33,411 nucleotides of DNA from Myxococcales bacterium (GTDB taxonomy: Bacteria > Myxococcota_A > Bradymonadia > REDH01), in the NCBI GenBank assembly GCA_020633625.1, contig JACKDJ010000038.1, positions 1 through 33,411 of the forward strand, in the 5' to 3' direction. The notes under the pieces were generated by a model, which had not been told where the DNA came from, made no database searches, and saw only the letters and a program-made list of their open reading frames with translations. Each line of letters opens with the position of its first letter. The first letter of the stretch is position 1. The translations under genes and the position numbers were made by a program. Below, piece after piece: positions 24,945-31,325 of the stretch.

Positions 24945-24980
24945 GGACCTGGGTCACATTTCCGGTCCAGGTTGCACGAC
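24945..24980 (+). repeat. IS terminal inverted repeat, left
   Basis: The left end matches the reverse complement of 26112-26148 with mismatches and one small gap, sharing GGACCTG, CACATTTCC, TCCAGG and TGCA. Confidence 0.75.
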
Positions 24981-25817
24981 AGTCTCGGCAGGTTGGAGCG
25001 TAGCGTAGAACTGATTCGGGGTCAGGTTTCGGAGTGCTGAGTGGGGACGGACCTCATTGTAGTGGTGTCGGTAGGCGTCGGCCGCCTCGGCGGCCAGGGT
25101 GATGGTGGCGAAGAGGTTGGGGCCCAGGAGTTCGTCGCGGATCTTGCCGTTGGTGCTCTCGCACAGCCCGTTGTCGCAGGGCTTGGCGGGCCGGCTGTAA
25201 AGCACGTGCACGTGCTGGGATCGCAGCCAGTTGGCGGTGGTCTTGGACACGAACTCGGGGCCGTTGTCGCAACGGACCTGCTGCGGTGTCCCGTACTCGG
25301 CGAAGACATCGGCCAGAACCTGCGTCGTTGAGCGGCTCGTGAACGAGCGGGCGACTCGCAGGGCGAGGAGTTCACGGGTGAACTCGTCGACGACGACCAG
25401 GACACGGAATCCGATGTTGCAGGTGGTCACGTGGTGCATGAAGTCGAACGCGTAGCTCTGCCTAGCCTCGGTTGCCCGCGGCAGCGCCGCCGGCGTCCGC
25501 CGGGGCGTTGGTCGGCGGCGAGGGTTGCGCTTCCGCTGGAGGCGCAGCTCCGCGTAGAGTCTGCGGAATCGCCGCCGACCGAGCTTCGGGCACTGCCGCT
25601 TGAGCACGACCCATAGGCGGCGATACCCCCACGACGGGTGCTCGAGCGCGAGCTTCGCCAGCCGCTCGCGCGCCGTGTCGACCGGCGACGCGGCTGCGCG
25701 AAAGCGAACCGACGTTCGGCTCCAGCCGAGTGAGGCGCAGACGAAGCGCTGGCTCACACCTTGGTGCGCCTGGCAGATGCCGCCCACCGTCTCGCGACGG
25801 ACAGTGGGCGTTACCGT
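24954..25817 (-). CDS. IS3-family transposase OrfB (frameshifted part of OrfAB)
   Basis: This frame holds the integrase core. Catalytic residues are Asp in YAFDFMHH, Asp in CDNGPEF, and Glu in GLCESTNGK; exactly 35 residues separate the last two, giving the DD(35)E triad of IS3 elements. Upstream is the HTH_21-like segment (LEHPSWGYRRLWVVL), and the SRPAKPCDNGLCES stretch is like that of IS407-type elements. It is entered by a -1 slip from orfA: the first codon after the slip is ACG at 25817. A GTG at 25787 could give OrfB alone. The TGA at 24954 lies inside the left inverted repeat. No stop or frameshift interrupts it. Confidence 0.92.
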   Translation of the reverse strand, partial: TVTPTVRRETVGGICQAHQGVSQRFVCASLGWSRTSVRFRAAASPVDTARERLAKLALEHPSWGYRRLWVVLKRQCPKLGRRRFRRLYAELRLQRKRNPRRRPTPRRTPAALPRATEARQSYAFDFMHHVTTCNIGFRVLVVVDEFTRELLALRVARSFTSRSTTQVLADVFAEYGTPQQVRCDNGPEFVSKTTANWLRSQHVHVLYSRPAKPCDNGLCESTNGKIRDELLGPNLFATITLAAEAADAYRHHYNEVRPHSALRNLTPNQFYATLQPAETVVQPGPEM

Positions 25818-26083
25818 TTTCCCAGCTTGTCGAGCGCCTCCCTCTGGATCTGGAGGGCCAGCGCGGAGTCGGCGACGATTCGCCTCAGGCGCGCGTTCTC
25901 GGCTTCGAGCTCGCGCATCCTCGACAGGTCGCTTTTCTCCATGCCGGCGAACTTCTCGCGCCAGCGGTAGAACGTCGTCTCTGCGACGCCGTGCTTTCGG
26001 CACGTCTCGGTGATGGTGGCGCCGTCCTCGACCTCCTTCAGGATGCAGAGGATCTTCTCGTCGGAGTAGTTCTTGCGGGGCAT
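25811..26083 (-). CDS. IS3-family transposase OrfA
   Basis: The product is 90 residues, starting MPRKNYSDEKILCILKEVED, followed by a helix-turn-helix (TITETCRKHGVAETTFYRWR) and a leucine-zipper-like helix (MRELEAENARLRRIVADSAL) used for dimerisation. It binds the terminal repeats of the element. An ATG 33 bases further upstream is in frame, but the chosen ATG gives the usual start of this family. It ends with TAA at 25811 immediately after a slippery sequence. Confidence 0.92.
   Translation of the reverse strand: MPRKNYSDEKILCILKEVEDGATITETCRKHGVAETTFYRWREKFAGMEKSDLSRMRELEAENARLRRIVADSALALQIQREALDKLGKR
25817..25823 (-). promoter_or_regulatory. Programmed -1 frameshift site between orfA and orfB
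   Basis: On the minus strand the heptamer GGGAAAA sits in frame as G-GGA-AAA near the end of orfA, one codon before its TAA. It fits the X-XXY-YYZ slippery rule, and a -1 slip there enters the orfB frame exactly. This is the normal way IS3 elements make the OrfAB transposase. No stimulatory stem-loop was analysed. Confidence 0.7.
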
Positions 26084-26111
26084 GTGCGTTCCGGGGCTGG
26101 GGGCCTCGAAT

Positions 26112-26148
26112 GTCATGCACCCTGGATCAGGAAATGTGGATCAGGTCC
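26112..26148 (-). repeat. IS terminal inverted repeat, right
   Basis: Reverse complement matches the left end at 24945-24980 as described for the element. It lies directly before array C. Confidence 0.75.
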
Positions 26149-26149
26149 G

Positions 26150-26350
26150 CCCCACTACCGTCGGGAGTGTGCAGCCGCCCGGGAGTAGTTGCCCCACTAC
26201 CGTCGGGAGTGTGCAGCCGCCCGAGAGTACTTCCCAAACTACCGTCGGGAAGGTGCCGACTCCGGGGAGTACTTCCGAGAGTACTTCCCAAACTACCGTC
26301 GGGAAGGTGCCGACTCCCGGGAGTACTTCCGAAACTACCGTCGGGAGGGC
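26150..26350 (+). repeat. Intergenic tandem repeat array C (five copies, 42-base period)
   Basis: Five copies of ACTACCGTCGGGA begin at 26154, 26196, 26238, 26292 and 26334. Spacing is 42, 42, 54, 42; the 54 is 42 plus a 12-base local duplication of GAGTACTTCC-type sequence. Two unit types occur: the first two carry GTGTGCAGCCGCCC, the later ones AGGTGCCGACTCC with GAGTACTTCC. The core TACCGTCGGG matches arrays A, B and D, without the following CGGG. It ends 13 bases from the stop codon of the minus-strand yedI-like gene. It can be read as protein in several frames, but none has gene features. Confidence 0.88.
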
Positions 26351-26362
26351 GGACCATCGCGC

Positions 26363-27307
26363 TCAACCGCGGGCCAGCCGCGACCGCGCGGCGCCGACGC
26401 CCGTCGCTAGCGCGACGAGCACGCCGCCCAGGCCGAGGCCGATCGCGCCGTTCAGGGCGGCGGTGGCTAGGCCGATGGCGTGCCCGCCGAGAAGCGACTC
26501 CGCTGTGTGCTCGACCCAGTGGTGTAGCGGGGCGATGCCGTGGACGACGATGCCGCCACCGACCAGGAACATCGCCACCGTGCCAGCGACGCTCAGCGTC
26601 TTCATCAGGAGCGGCGCGCCCGCGAGGATGGCGCGGCCAACTCCGCGCCCTGTCGTCGTGCGGGAGCGGCGCAGCATCAAGAGGCCGAGGTCGTCGAGCT
26701 TCACGATCGCGGCGACGAGGCCGTACACGCCGATGCTCATCAGCACCGCGACCGCGACCAGCACCGCCACCTGCTTCATGAACGGCGCGTGCTCCACCGT
26801 CCCGAGGGCGATCGTGATGATCTCGGCCGACAAGACGAAGTCCGTTCGGACCGCGCCGCGGATCTTCTCGGCCTCTGACGTCGCAGGCTCCGCTGTGGCC
26901 GCATGTGCGGCGGGCGGCTCGGCGCTCGCGGACACCCCCGCAGCGTCGACGCCGTCGGCGTGCGCCCCTCCGTGAAGGAACTTGTGCGCGATCTTCTCGG
27001 TCCCTTCGAAGCAAAGGTACGACCCGCCGACCATCAGCAGCGGGCCAATCGCAGCGGGCACCAGCGCGGAGATCGCCAGCGCCGCCGGAACGAGAATCGC
27101 CTTGTTCATCAGCGACCCACGAGCGACCGCGAAGACGACCGGAAGCTCGCGGTCGGCGTTCACGCCCGTGACCTGCTCCGCGTTCAGCGCGAGGTCGTCG
27201 CCGAGCACGCCCGCCGTCTTCTTGGCGGCGACCTTCGTCATCAGCGACACGTCGTCGAGGATCGACGCGATGTCGTCGATCAGCGCGAGGAGACTCGTCC
27301 CGGCCAT
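26363..27307 (-). CDS. yedI: DUF808/YedI-family inner membrane protein
   Basis: The product is 314 residues. The start AGTSLLALIDDIASILDDVS, then KVAAKKTAGVLGDDLALNAE and VTGV, and further on KAILVPAALAISA and LLMVGGSYLCFEGTEK, are the hallmark of the DUF808/YedI family. Five or so membrane segments follow, with FVLSAEIITIALGTV and GGIVVHGIAPLHHWVE near the end. Function is unknown in all species. An Ala/Glu-rich loop at about 118-145 (SASAEPPAAHAATAEPATSE) is a small insertion. The neighbouring gene on the same strand ends 7 bases before its start. Confidence 0.93.
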   Translation of the reverse strand: MAGTSLLALIDDIASILDDVSLMTKVAAKKTAGVLGDDLALNAEQVTGVNADRELPVVFAVARGSLMNKAILVPAALAISALVPAAIGPLLMVGGSYLCFEGTEKIAHKFLHGGAHADGVDAAGVSASAEPPAAHAATAEPATSEAEKIRGAVRTDFVLSAEIITIALGTVEHAPFMKQVAVLVAVAVLMSIGVYGLVAAIVKLDDLGLLMLRRSRTTTGRGVGRAILAGAPLLMKTLSVAGTVAMFLVGGGIVVHGIAPLHHWVEHTAESLLGGHAIGLATAALNGAIGLGLGGVLVALATGVGAARSRLARG

Positions 27308-27314
27308 GCGCCCT

Positions 27315-28040
27315 CTAGAGTCCGCGTGCGACCGCGCGATCCGTGTCGCCGGCGACGTCGCCGGCCAGCAGCAGGTCGCCGTGCGCGGGCACCACCGCAG
27401 CCGCCGGTCGCGCCTTCAGGTCGTCGCGCAGCAAGCCCAGGGCGCCGCGGCGGTCTTTGCAGATCGCGAGGAGCGCGAGGTTGAACGGGCGGTAGCCGGG
27501 CGCGCTCCGCGTCGCCCAGAACAGCGCGCGCACCGGCTGCTTCGGCGGCAGCGTCGGCATGTTCGCGAGCACGTCAGAGACGTACCAGGCGTGACCAGCC
27601 CGCGTCCGCGCCCAGACCCACGACTCGCCCATGCGCGTGTTCGGCACCTCGCGGATCCCGACGTCGCTACCGAGGAGGCTCGTCAGCCCCTCGAGCGGCT
27701 CGAGCTCGCCCGCTGCAGGGTTCTGCTTCTTGATCCGCCCGATGGCCGCGGCCGGGGCGAACGCGCGGGCGTTGGGGAAGCGCGCGCGCCACGCCGGCTG
27801 GCCGAGGTGGTGAAAGCCGTTGTTCGCGACGATCGCGCCCACATCGCCAAACGCGGAGAGCTCTGCGTACGCCGCCTCGTCGAGCCCCGTCGGCGGGCTC
27901 ACGACGACGAGTTGACCGTTCCCCATGCGCGCGACGAAGCAGCTCGACTGCGCGTTGCGCCTGAAGTCGTAGCTTCGGGTCAAAACGCCCGTCTCGCGGT
28001 CGAGGACTGTCCAGCCACCGGGGGTCGTCTCGGTTGTCAT
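27315..28040 (-). CDS. MBL-fold-like DUF4336-type protein
   Basis: The product is 241 residues and has no signal. The pattern VVSPPTGLDEAAYAELSAFG, then VGAIVANNGFHHLGQPAWRA and RFPNARAFAP, resembles DUF4336 and related metallo-beta-lactamase-fold proteins; AWYVSDVLANMP and AVVPAHGD near the end fit the later strands. The classical HxHxDH metal motif is absent, so a hydrolase activity is not supported. GGAG 6 bases before the ATG supports the start and lies in a CGGAG-A-CTCCG dyad. It is followed after 7 bases by the yedI-like gene, so the two probably form an operon. Function is unknown. Confidence 0.65.
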   Translation of the reverse strand: MTTETTPGGWTVLDRETGVLTRSYDFRRNAQSSCFVARMGNGQLVVVSPPTGLDEAAYAELSAFGDVGAIVANNGFHHLGQPAWRARFPNARAFAPAAAIGRIKKQNPAAGELEPLEGLTSLLGSDVGIREVPNTRMGESWVWARTRAGHAWYVSDVLANMPTLPPKQPVRALFWATRSAPGYRPFNLALLAICKDRRGALGLLRDDLKARPAAAVVPAHGDLLLAGDVAGDTDRAVARGL

Positions 28041-28208
28041 CGGAGTCTCCGTTTGCGCGGACTCGCGCGTCTTGCGAGCGCCGCCGATTCGGCAGCGGCG
28101 CGGCGCCCGTGGTCGTACCGCTCCGAACTGAGGGCGGCAAGGGGGCGCTGGCGCGGCGGCGCAGAACTGGGCACAATGCCGCGCGCGCTCTCCAACCCTC
28201 CGGTCGCC
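28041..28208. promoter_or_regulatory. Divergent intergenic region
   Basis: The region lies between the MBL-like gene (minus) and the aldo/keto reductase (plus). It must contain promoters for both, but no clear -35/-10 pair is visible. An in-frame ATG at 28176 would extend the reductase by 11 residues. Confidence 0.3.
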
Positions 28209-29162
28209 ATGCAGTATCGTCAGCTCGGTCGCTCAGGTCTCCGCGTCTCGGCGCTCTCCATCGGCGGCTGGCTAACACTCGGCGGGTCCGTCGACCGCGA
28301 CGGGTCGGTCCGCATCCTCGGCGCCGCGCTCGAGGCCGGAGTGAACTTCGTCGACATGGCCGACGTCTACGCGCGCGGCGAGGCCGAGCGGGTCGTCGAC
28401 GCGCTGCTACGCGAGCGAGCGCACCGGGGCCAGCGACGCGCGCACCTCGTGCTCTCGACCAAGGTCTTCTGGCCAATGAGCGACGACCCGAACGACCGGG
28501 GGCTGTCGCGCAAGCACATCCACGAGTCGATCGACGCGTCGCTGCGCCGCATGGGCACCGACTACGTCGACCTCTACTTCTGCCACCGGTTCGACCCGCA
28601 GACCCCGCTCGAAGAGACGGTCCGCGCGATGGACGACCTCGTCCGCGCCGGCAAGGTCCTCTACTGGGGCACGAGCTGCTGGACCGCCGACCAGCTCCAC
28701 GCAGCGCACGCGATCTGCGACGCAGGCGGCTACCATCGCCCAACCGTCGAGCAGCCGCAGTACAGCCTGCTGCACCGCGACATCGAGCACGACGGCGTCC
28801 GCGACGCGGCGGTCGCGCTCGGCATGGGCCTCGTCCTCTGGTCGCCGCTCGCGCAGGGCGTCCTGACCGGAAAGTACGACGCCGGCATCCCCGCCGGCAG
28901 CCGTGGAGAGTCGACGCACTGGGTGTCGGGCTACCTCAGCGACCGGAACATCGAGCGCGTCCGCCAGCTCGGCGCGCTCGCGGCCGAGCGCGGCGTCGCC
29001 ACGTCGGCGCTCGCCCTCGCGTGGCTCCTGCACCAGCCCGGCGTAACGAGCGCGATCATGGGCGCGACCACGACCGAGCAGCTCGCGCAGAACCTCGGCG
29101 CCGACGCGATCGCGCTCGACGACGCCACCACCGCCGCGATCTCCGCGCTGTTCGCTCCGTGA
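28209..29162 (+). CDS. Aldo/keto reductase (Kv-beta-like)
   Basis: The product is 317 residues, a complete (beta/alpha)8 oxidoreductase. The catalytic tetrad is Asp49 and Tyr54 (FVDMADVYARGEAE), Lys85 (LSTKVFW), and His126 (DLYFCHRFD). The NADPH-binding end is seen in LAWLLHQPGVTSAIMGATT with EQLAQNL. The start QYRQLGRSGLRVSALSIGG is typical of family members near the voltage-gated potassium channel beta subunits and the YghZ/YajO groups. It reduces aldehydes or ketones in the cytoplasm; the substrate is unknown. No ribosome-binding site is clear; family alignment favours this ATG over the one at 28176. The stop overlaps the Nudix start (GTGA). Confidence 0.93.
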   Translation: MQYRQLGRSGLRVSALSIGGWLTLGGSVDRDGSVRILGAALEAGVNFVDMADVYARGEAERVVDALLRERAHRGQRRAHLVLSTKVFWPMSDDPNDRGLSRKHIHESIDASLRRMGTDYVDLYFCHRFDPQTPLEETVRAMDDLVRAGKVLYWGTSCWTADQLHAAHAICDAGGYHRPTVEQPQYSLLHRDIEHDGVRDAAVALGMGLVLWSPLAQGVLTGKYDAGIPAGSRGESTHWVSGYLSDRNIERVRQLGALAAERGVATSALALAWLLHQPGVTSAIMGATTTEQLAQNLGADAIALDDATTAAISALFAP

Positions 29163-29566
29163 ACGCGCCCACACCGCTGCGCGTCGTCGCAGCGCTGATC
29201 GAAGACCGCGACGGCCGACTCTTCGGCGCCGAGCGGCCGCCCGGCTCGCGGCACGCCGGTGTGTGGGAGCTCCCCGGCGGCAAGGTCGAGGCCGGCGAGA
29301 CCGACGAGGAGGCCCTCGCGCGCGAGCTCCTCGAGGAGCTGTCGGTCGTCGCGACGGTCGGCGCACAGGTCGATGCGGTCGATCACGTCGACAGCCACGG
29401 CGTGGCGCTGCGACTGGTCGTCTACGAGGTGACCGTCAGTGGCGCGATCGTCGCCACGGAGCACAGTGACACGGCGTGGCTGTCGGCGTCCGAGCTCGAC
29501 TCTGTCCCGTGGGGAGCGGCGGACCTCCCCTGCGTGCGGCGCTGGGCCGAGCGAAGGGCGCGGTAG
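29159..29566 (+). CDS. Nudix hydrolase (MutT-like)
   Basis: The product is 135 residues from a GTG start that overlaps the reductase stop by 4 bases. The Nudix box lies at 41-63: GKVEAGE (41-47) and RELLEELSV (55-63). The box glycine before the last residue is Ser62, a small departure from consensus. The preceding VWELPGG is as in MutT-type 8-oxo-dGTP hydrolases, and the length matches MutT (about 130). Metal-binding glutamates (56, 59, 60) are all present, so it should hydrolyse nucleoside diphosphates linked to X. Whether it cleans oxidised nucleotides or another metabolite is not known. Confidence 0.92.
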   Translation: MNAPTPLRVVAALIEDRDGRLFGAERPPGSRHAGVWELPGGKVEAGETDEEALARELLEELSVVATVGAQVDAVDHVDSHGVALRLVVYEVTVSGAIVATEHSDTAWLSASELDSVPWGAADLPCVRRWAERRAR

Positions 29567-29663
29567 CCTCGGATCGGTCAAGCGGCGACGCCCCCGACTG
29601 CTCCCGCAGGCGAGTCGGCCGCGGCCGGTGCACCGGCGGCCCTTGTACCTGCAGGCGCGCGGA

Positions 29664-29892
29664 CCGTCCTACCGTTTGGGCGGGCGCACCGTTTTACCTT
29701 CGGGCGGGTGGCGCCGTTTTACCTTCGGGCGGGTGGCGCCGTTTTACCTTCGGGCGGGCGCACCGTTTTACCTTCGGGCGGGTGACGCCGTTTTACCTTC
29801 GGGCGGGTGGCGCCGTTTACCTTCGGGCGGGCGACACCGTTCTACCTTCGGGCGGGTGGCGCCGTTCTACCTTCGGGCGGGCGCACCGTTCC
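29664..29892 (+). repeat. Intergenic tandem repeat array D (nine copies, 24-25-base period)
   Basis: Nine copies with TACC at 29670, 29695, 29720, 29745, 29769, 29794, 29818, 29843 and 29868. The typical unit is CCGTTTTACCTTCGGGCGGG followed by TGGCG or CGCA. The first copy (CCGTCCTACCGTTTGGGCGGG) is the most diverged and the last two have TTCTACC. It starts about 100 bases after the Nudix stop. Period and copy number are the most regular of the four arrays. Confidence 0.92.
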
Positions 29893-30287
29893 GCGTCGCG
29901 ACGGCAGCACCCAGCAGCCGCGGCTCGACCGGCCTTCGTTCGACAAAGCCCGTCCGACTCGCAGCGCAAAAAGCGCGACGCGCCGGCCAAGGCCAGCGCG
30001 TCGTCGTCACTCGTGGAGAACCGAGGGAGGTTCGTTGGGAGGCGTTACGGAGGGCTCGAAGGGGTTACCTGGAGGCAATCCGAGTGACGGGGTTCAGGTG
30101 CGCGCTATCTAGTGCCCGGTCGCTCAGTTGTCCAGCGACTATCGTCACACCGTCAGGCAACGACGAAGGCGCTGTGTCACCGCGCGCCCCCCGGTTTTCG
30201 GCGGCCCGGCTGCTTGCGGCGCCCTGGTACCTCTGCTAGGAACCCCTGCCCAATCCGGCCGAAAAATGCCGAAGCGAGAGCGTGACG
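29893..30287. other. Gene-free region before the cytochrome operon, with strong hairpin
   Basis: About 395 bases hold no convincing gene. A strong hairpin lies at 29977-30002 (separate entry). The promoter of the cytochrome operon should be here; the best pair I see is GTGACG/TATCTA near 30083-30110 and is weak. GAGAG at 30276-30280 is the ribosome-binding site of the next gene. Confidence 0.4.
29977..30002 (-). terminator. Strong hairpin with T-run on the minus strand
   Basis: GACGCGCCGGCC and GGCCAGCGCGTC form a 12-base stem with one mismatch and a two-base loop. On the minus strand it is followed, after GCGC, by TTTTT, which fits a rho-independent terminator for leftward transcription. 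No minus-strand gene is visible to its right, so what it would terminate is unknown. On the plus strand there is no T-run. Confidence 0.45.
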
Positions 30288-31325
30288 ATGATCCGAAGCA
30301 CCCACCTCGACCAGCCCCGACGGCGACCGCGACCCGCTCGCCGGGCAGTGATCGTCGGGGGCGTCGCGCTCGTGCTCGCGACGGGCTGCAAGGGCTTCGG
30401 CACACGCGAGCAGCAGGGGGCCGTGCCCATCACGTCGACGCCGTCGTGGGAGTACCCCGTCGCCGATCTGTTCGACGTCTACTGCAACGACTGCCACAGC
30501 GCCCGCCCGCGCAACAGCGCGCCAAACTACCTGCGGACCGACATCTACGACGACGCCGGCACCGTCGCCGGGGTCGTCTCGCTGTTCGACCGCCACCTCG
30601 CACGGGCCGCCGACAGCGCGCGGCCGATGCCGCCCCCCCCCGACGCCGGGCTGACGGCCGCCGAGCTCGACATGCTCCAGACGTGGGCCGACCTCGGCTT
30701 TCCGAGGACGATCGCCGACGCCCAGAGCGCCGTGCCTCGCTGCCCCGTCGGCGACATCACCCCCTGCGCCTGCGCCGGCGGGTACTACGGGTGGCAGGAG
30801 TGTCTCGCCGACGGGACGCTCTCATCGTGCGAGTGCGGCGCGCCGCGCCCTGACGCCGGCGGAACCGATGCGGGAGGGACGGACGCCGGCGGCACCGACG
30901 CCGGCGGGACCGACGCAGGTGGCACCGACGCGGGCGGGACCACCGACACGGGTGGCACCGACACCGGAGGCACTGACACAGGCGGAACCGACACCGTCAC
31001 CTCGGCCGCGTCGCTCGACGAGGTCTACGCGATCGTCGCCCCCTCGTGCGGCACACGCGGCTGTCATGCCGCCGTAGGCACCCCACCGGACCTAGCGACG
31101 CGCAGCGGCCTCGCCGACCGCCTCGCCGCGGCGTCGATCACCGGGCGCGGCATGCCGTACGTCACCCCAGGCGACGCGTTGCAGAGCTACCTCTACCTGA
31201 AGTGCCTGCCCGACTTCCGCTCGCGCGGCGTCGGCAGCGGCACGCCAATGCCGCCGTCGGCGGGGCTCTCCACGGCCGACAGCGACGTCATTGCCTCGTG
31301 GATCAACGGCGGAGCGCTGCCATGA
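30288..31325 (+). CDS. Lipoprotein with two cytochrome c-like domains
   Basis: The product is 345 residues. The signal ends ALVLATGC (lipidated Cys34). Domain 1 has the heme site CNDCH (66-70) and a possible Met ligand in RPMPPPPDAG with the typical helix LDMLQTWADLG. A cysteine-rich module (CACAGGYYGWQECL, SSCECG) and a linker of about ten Asp/Gly/Thr pentapeptides follow. Domain 2 has the looser CGTRGCH (four residues between the cysteines) and TPMPPSAGL with VIASWINGG. A GTG 6 bases upstream is also in frame, but the GAGAG spacing favours this ATG. The stop overlaps the next start (ATGA). It is probably an electron-transfer protein on the outer membrane or cell surface. Confidence 0.8.
   Translation: MIRSTHLDQPRRRPRPARRAVIVGGVALVLATGCKGFGTREQQGAVPITSTPSWEYPVADLFDVYCNDCHSARPRNSAPNYLRTDIYDDAGTVAGVVSLFDRHLARAADSARPMPPPPDAGLTAAELDMLQTWADLGFPRTIADAQSAVPRCPVGDITPCACAGGYYGWQECLADGTLSSCECGAPRPDAGGTDAGGTDAGGTDAGGTDAGGTDAGGTTDTGGTDTGGTDTGGTDTVTSAASLDEVYAIVAPSCGTRGCHAAVGTPPDLATRSGLADRLAAASITGRGMPYVTPGDALQSYLYLKCLPDFRSRGVGSGTPMPPSAGLSTADSDVIASWINGGALP
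30852..30995 (+). repeat. Coding DAGGT/DTGGT repeat
   Basis: About nine 15-base units encode DAGGT and then DTGGT, forming the linker between the two cytochrome domains. Similar linkers are common in Myxococcota surface proteins. Confidence 0.85.

Larger units (their letters stand above)
24945..26148 (-). mobile_element. IS3-family insertion sequence
   Basis: An element of about 1.2 kb carries two overlapping transposase frames on the minus strand. Imperfect terminal inverted repeats are visible: left end at 24945 reads GGACCTGGGTCACATTTCC; the reverse complement of the right end at 26148 reads GGACCTGATCCACATTTCC (16 of 19 identical). Similarity continues inward (GGTCCAGGTTGCACGAC versus GATCCAGGGTGCATGAC). 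Exact ends are uncertain by a few bases and no target duplication can be confirmed. Both frames look intact, so it may be active. Repeat array B touches one end and array C the other. Confidence 0.88.

Noticed and set aside
24940..26150. Target-site duplication of the IS
   Set aside because: Flanking GGACC and GGTCC are better explained as part of the inverted repeats; no clear direct repeat was found.
26073..26975. Plus-strand frame reading through array C into the yedI-like gene
   Set aside because: Its repeat peptide comes only from array C, and the rest is antisense to a recognisable DUF808 gene.
28041..28051. CGGAG-T-CTCCG as a riboswitch or hairpin
   Set aside because: A one-base loop cannot form a hairpin; it is at most a small dyad at the ribosome-binding site.
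24770..29892. Arrays B, C and D as CRISPR arrays
   Set aside because: The sequence between cores is itself repeated, not unique spacers; units are short and variable, and no cas gene is present.
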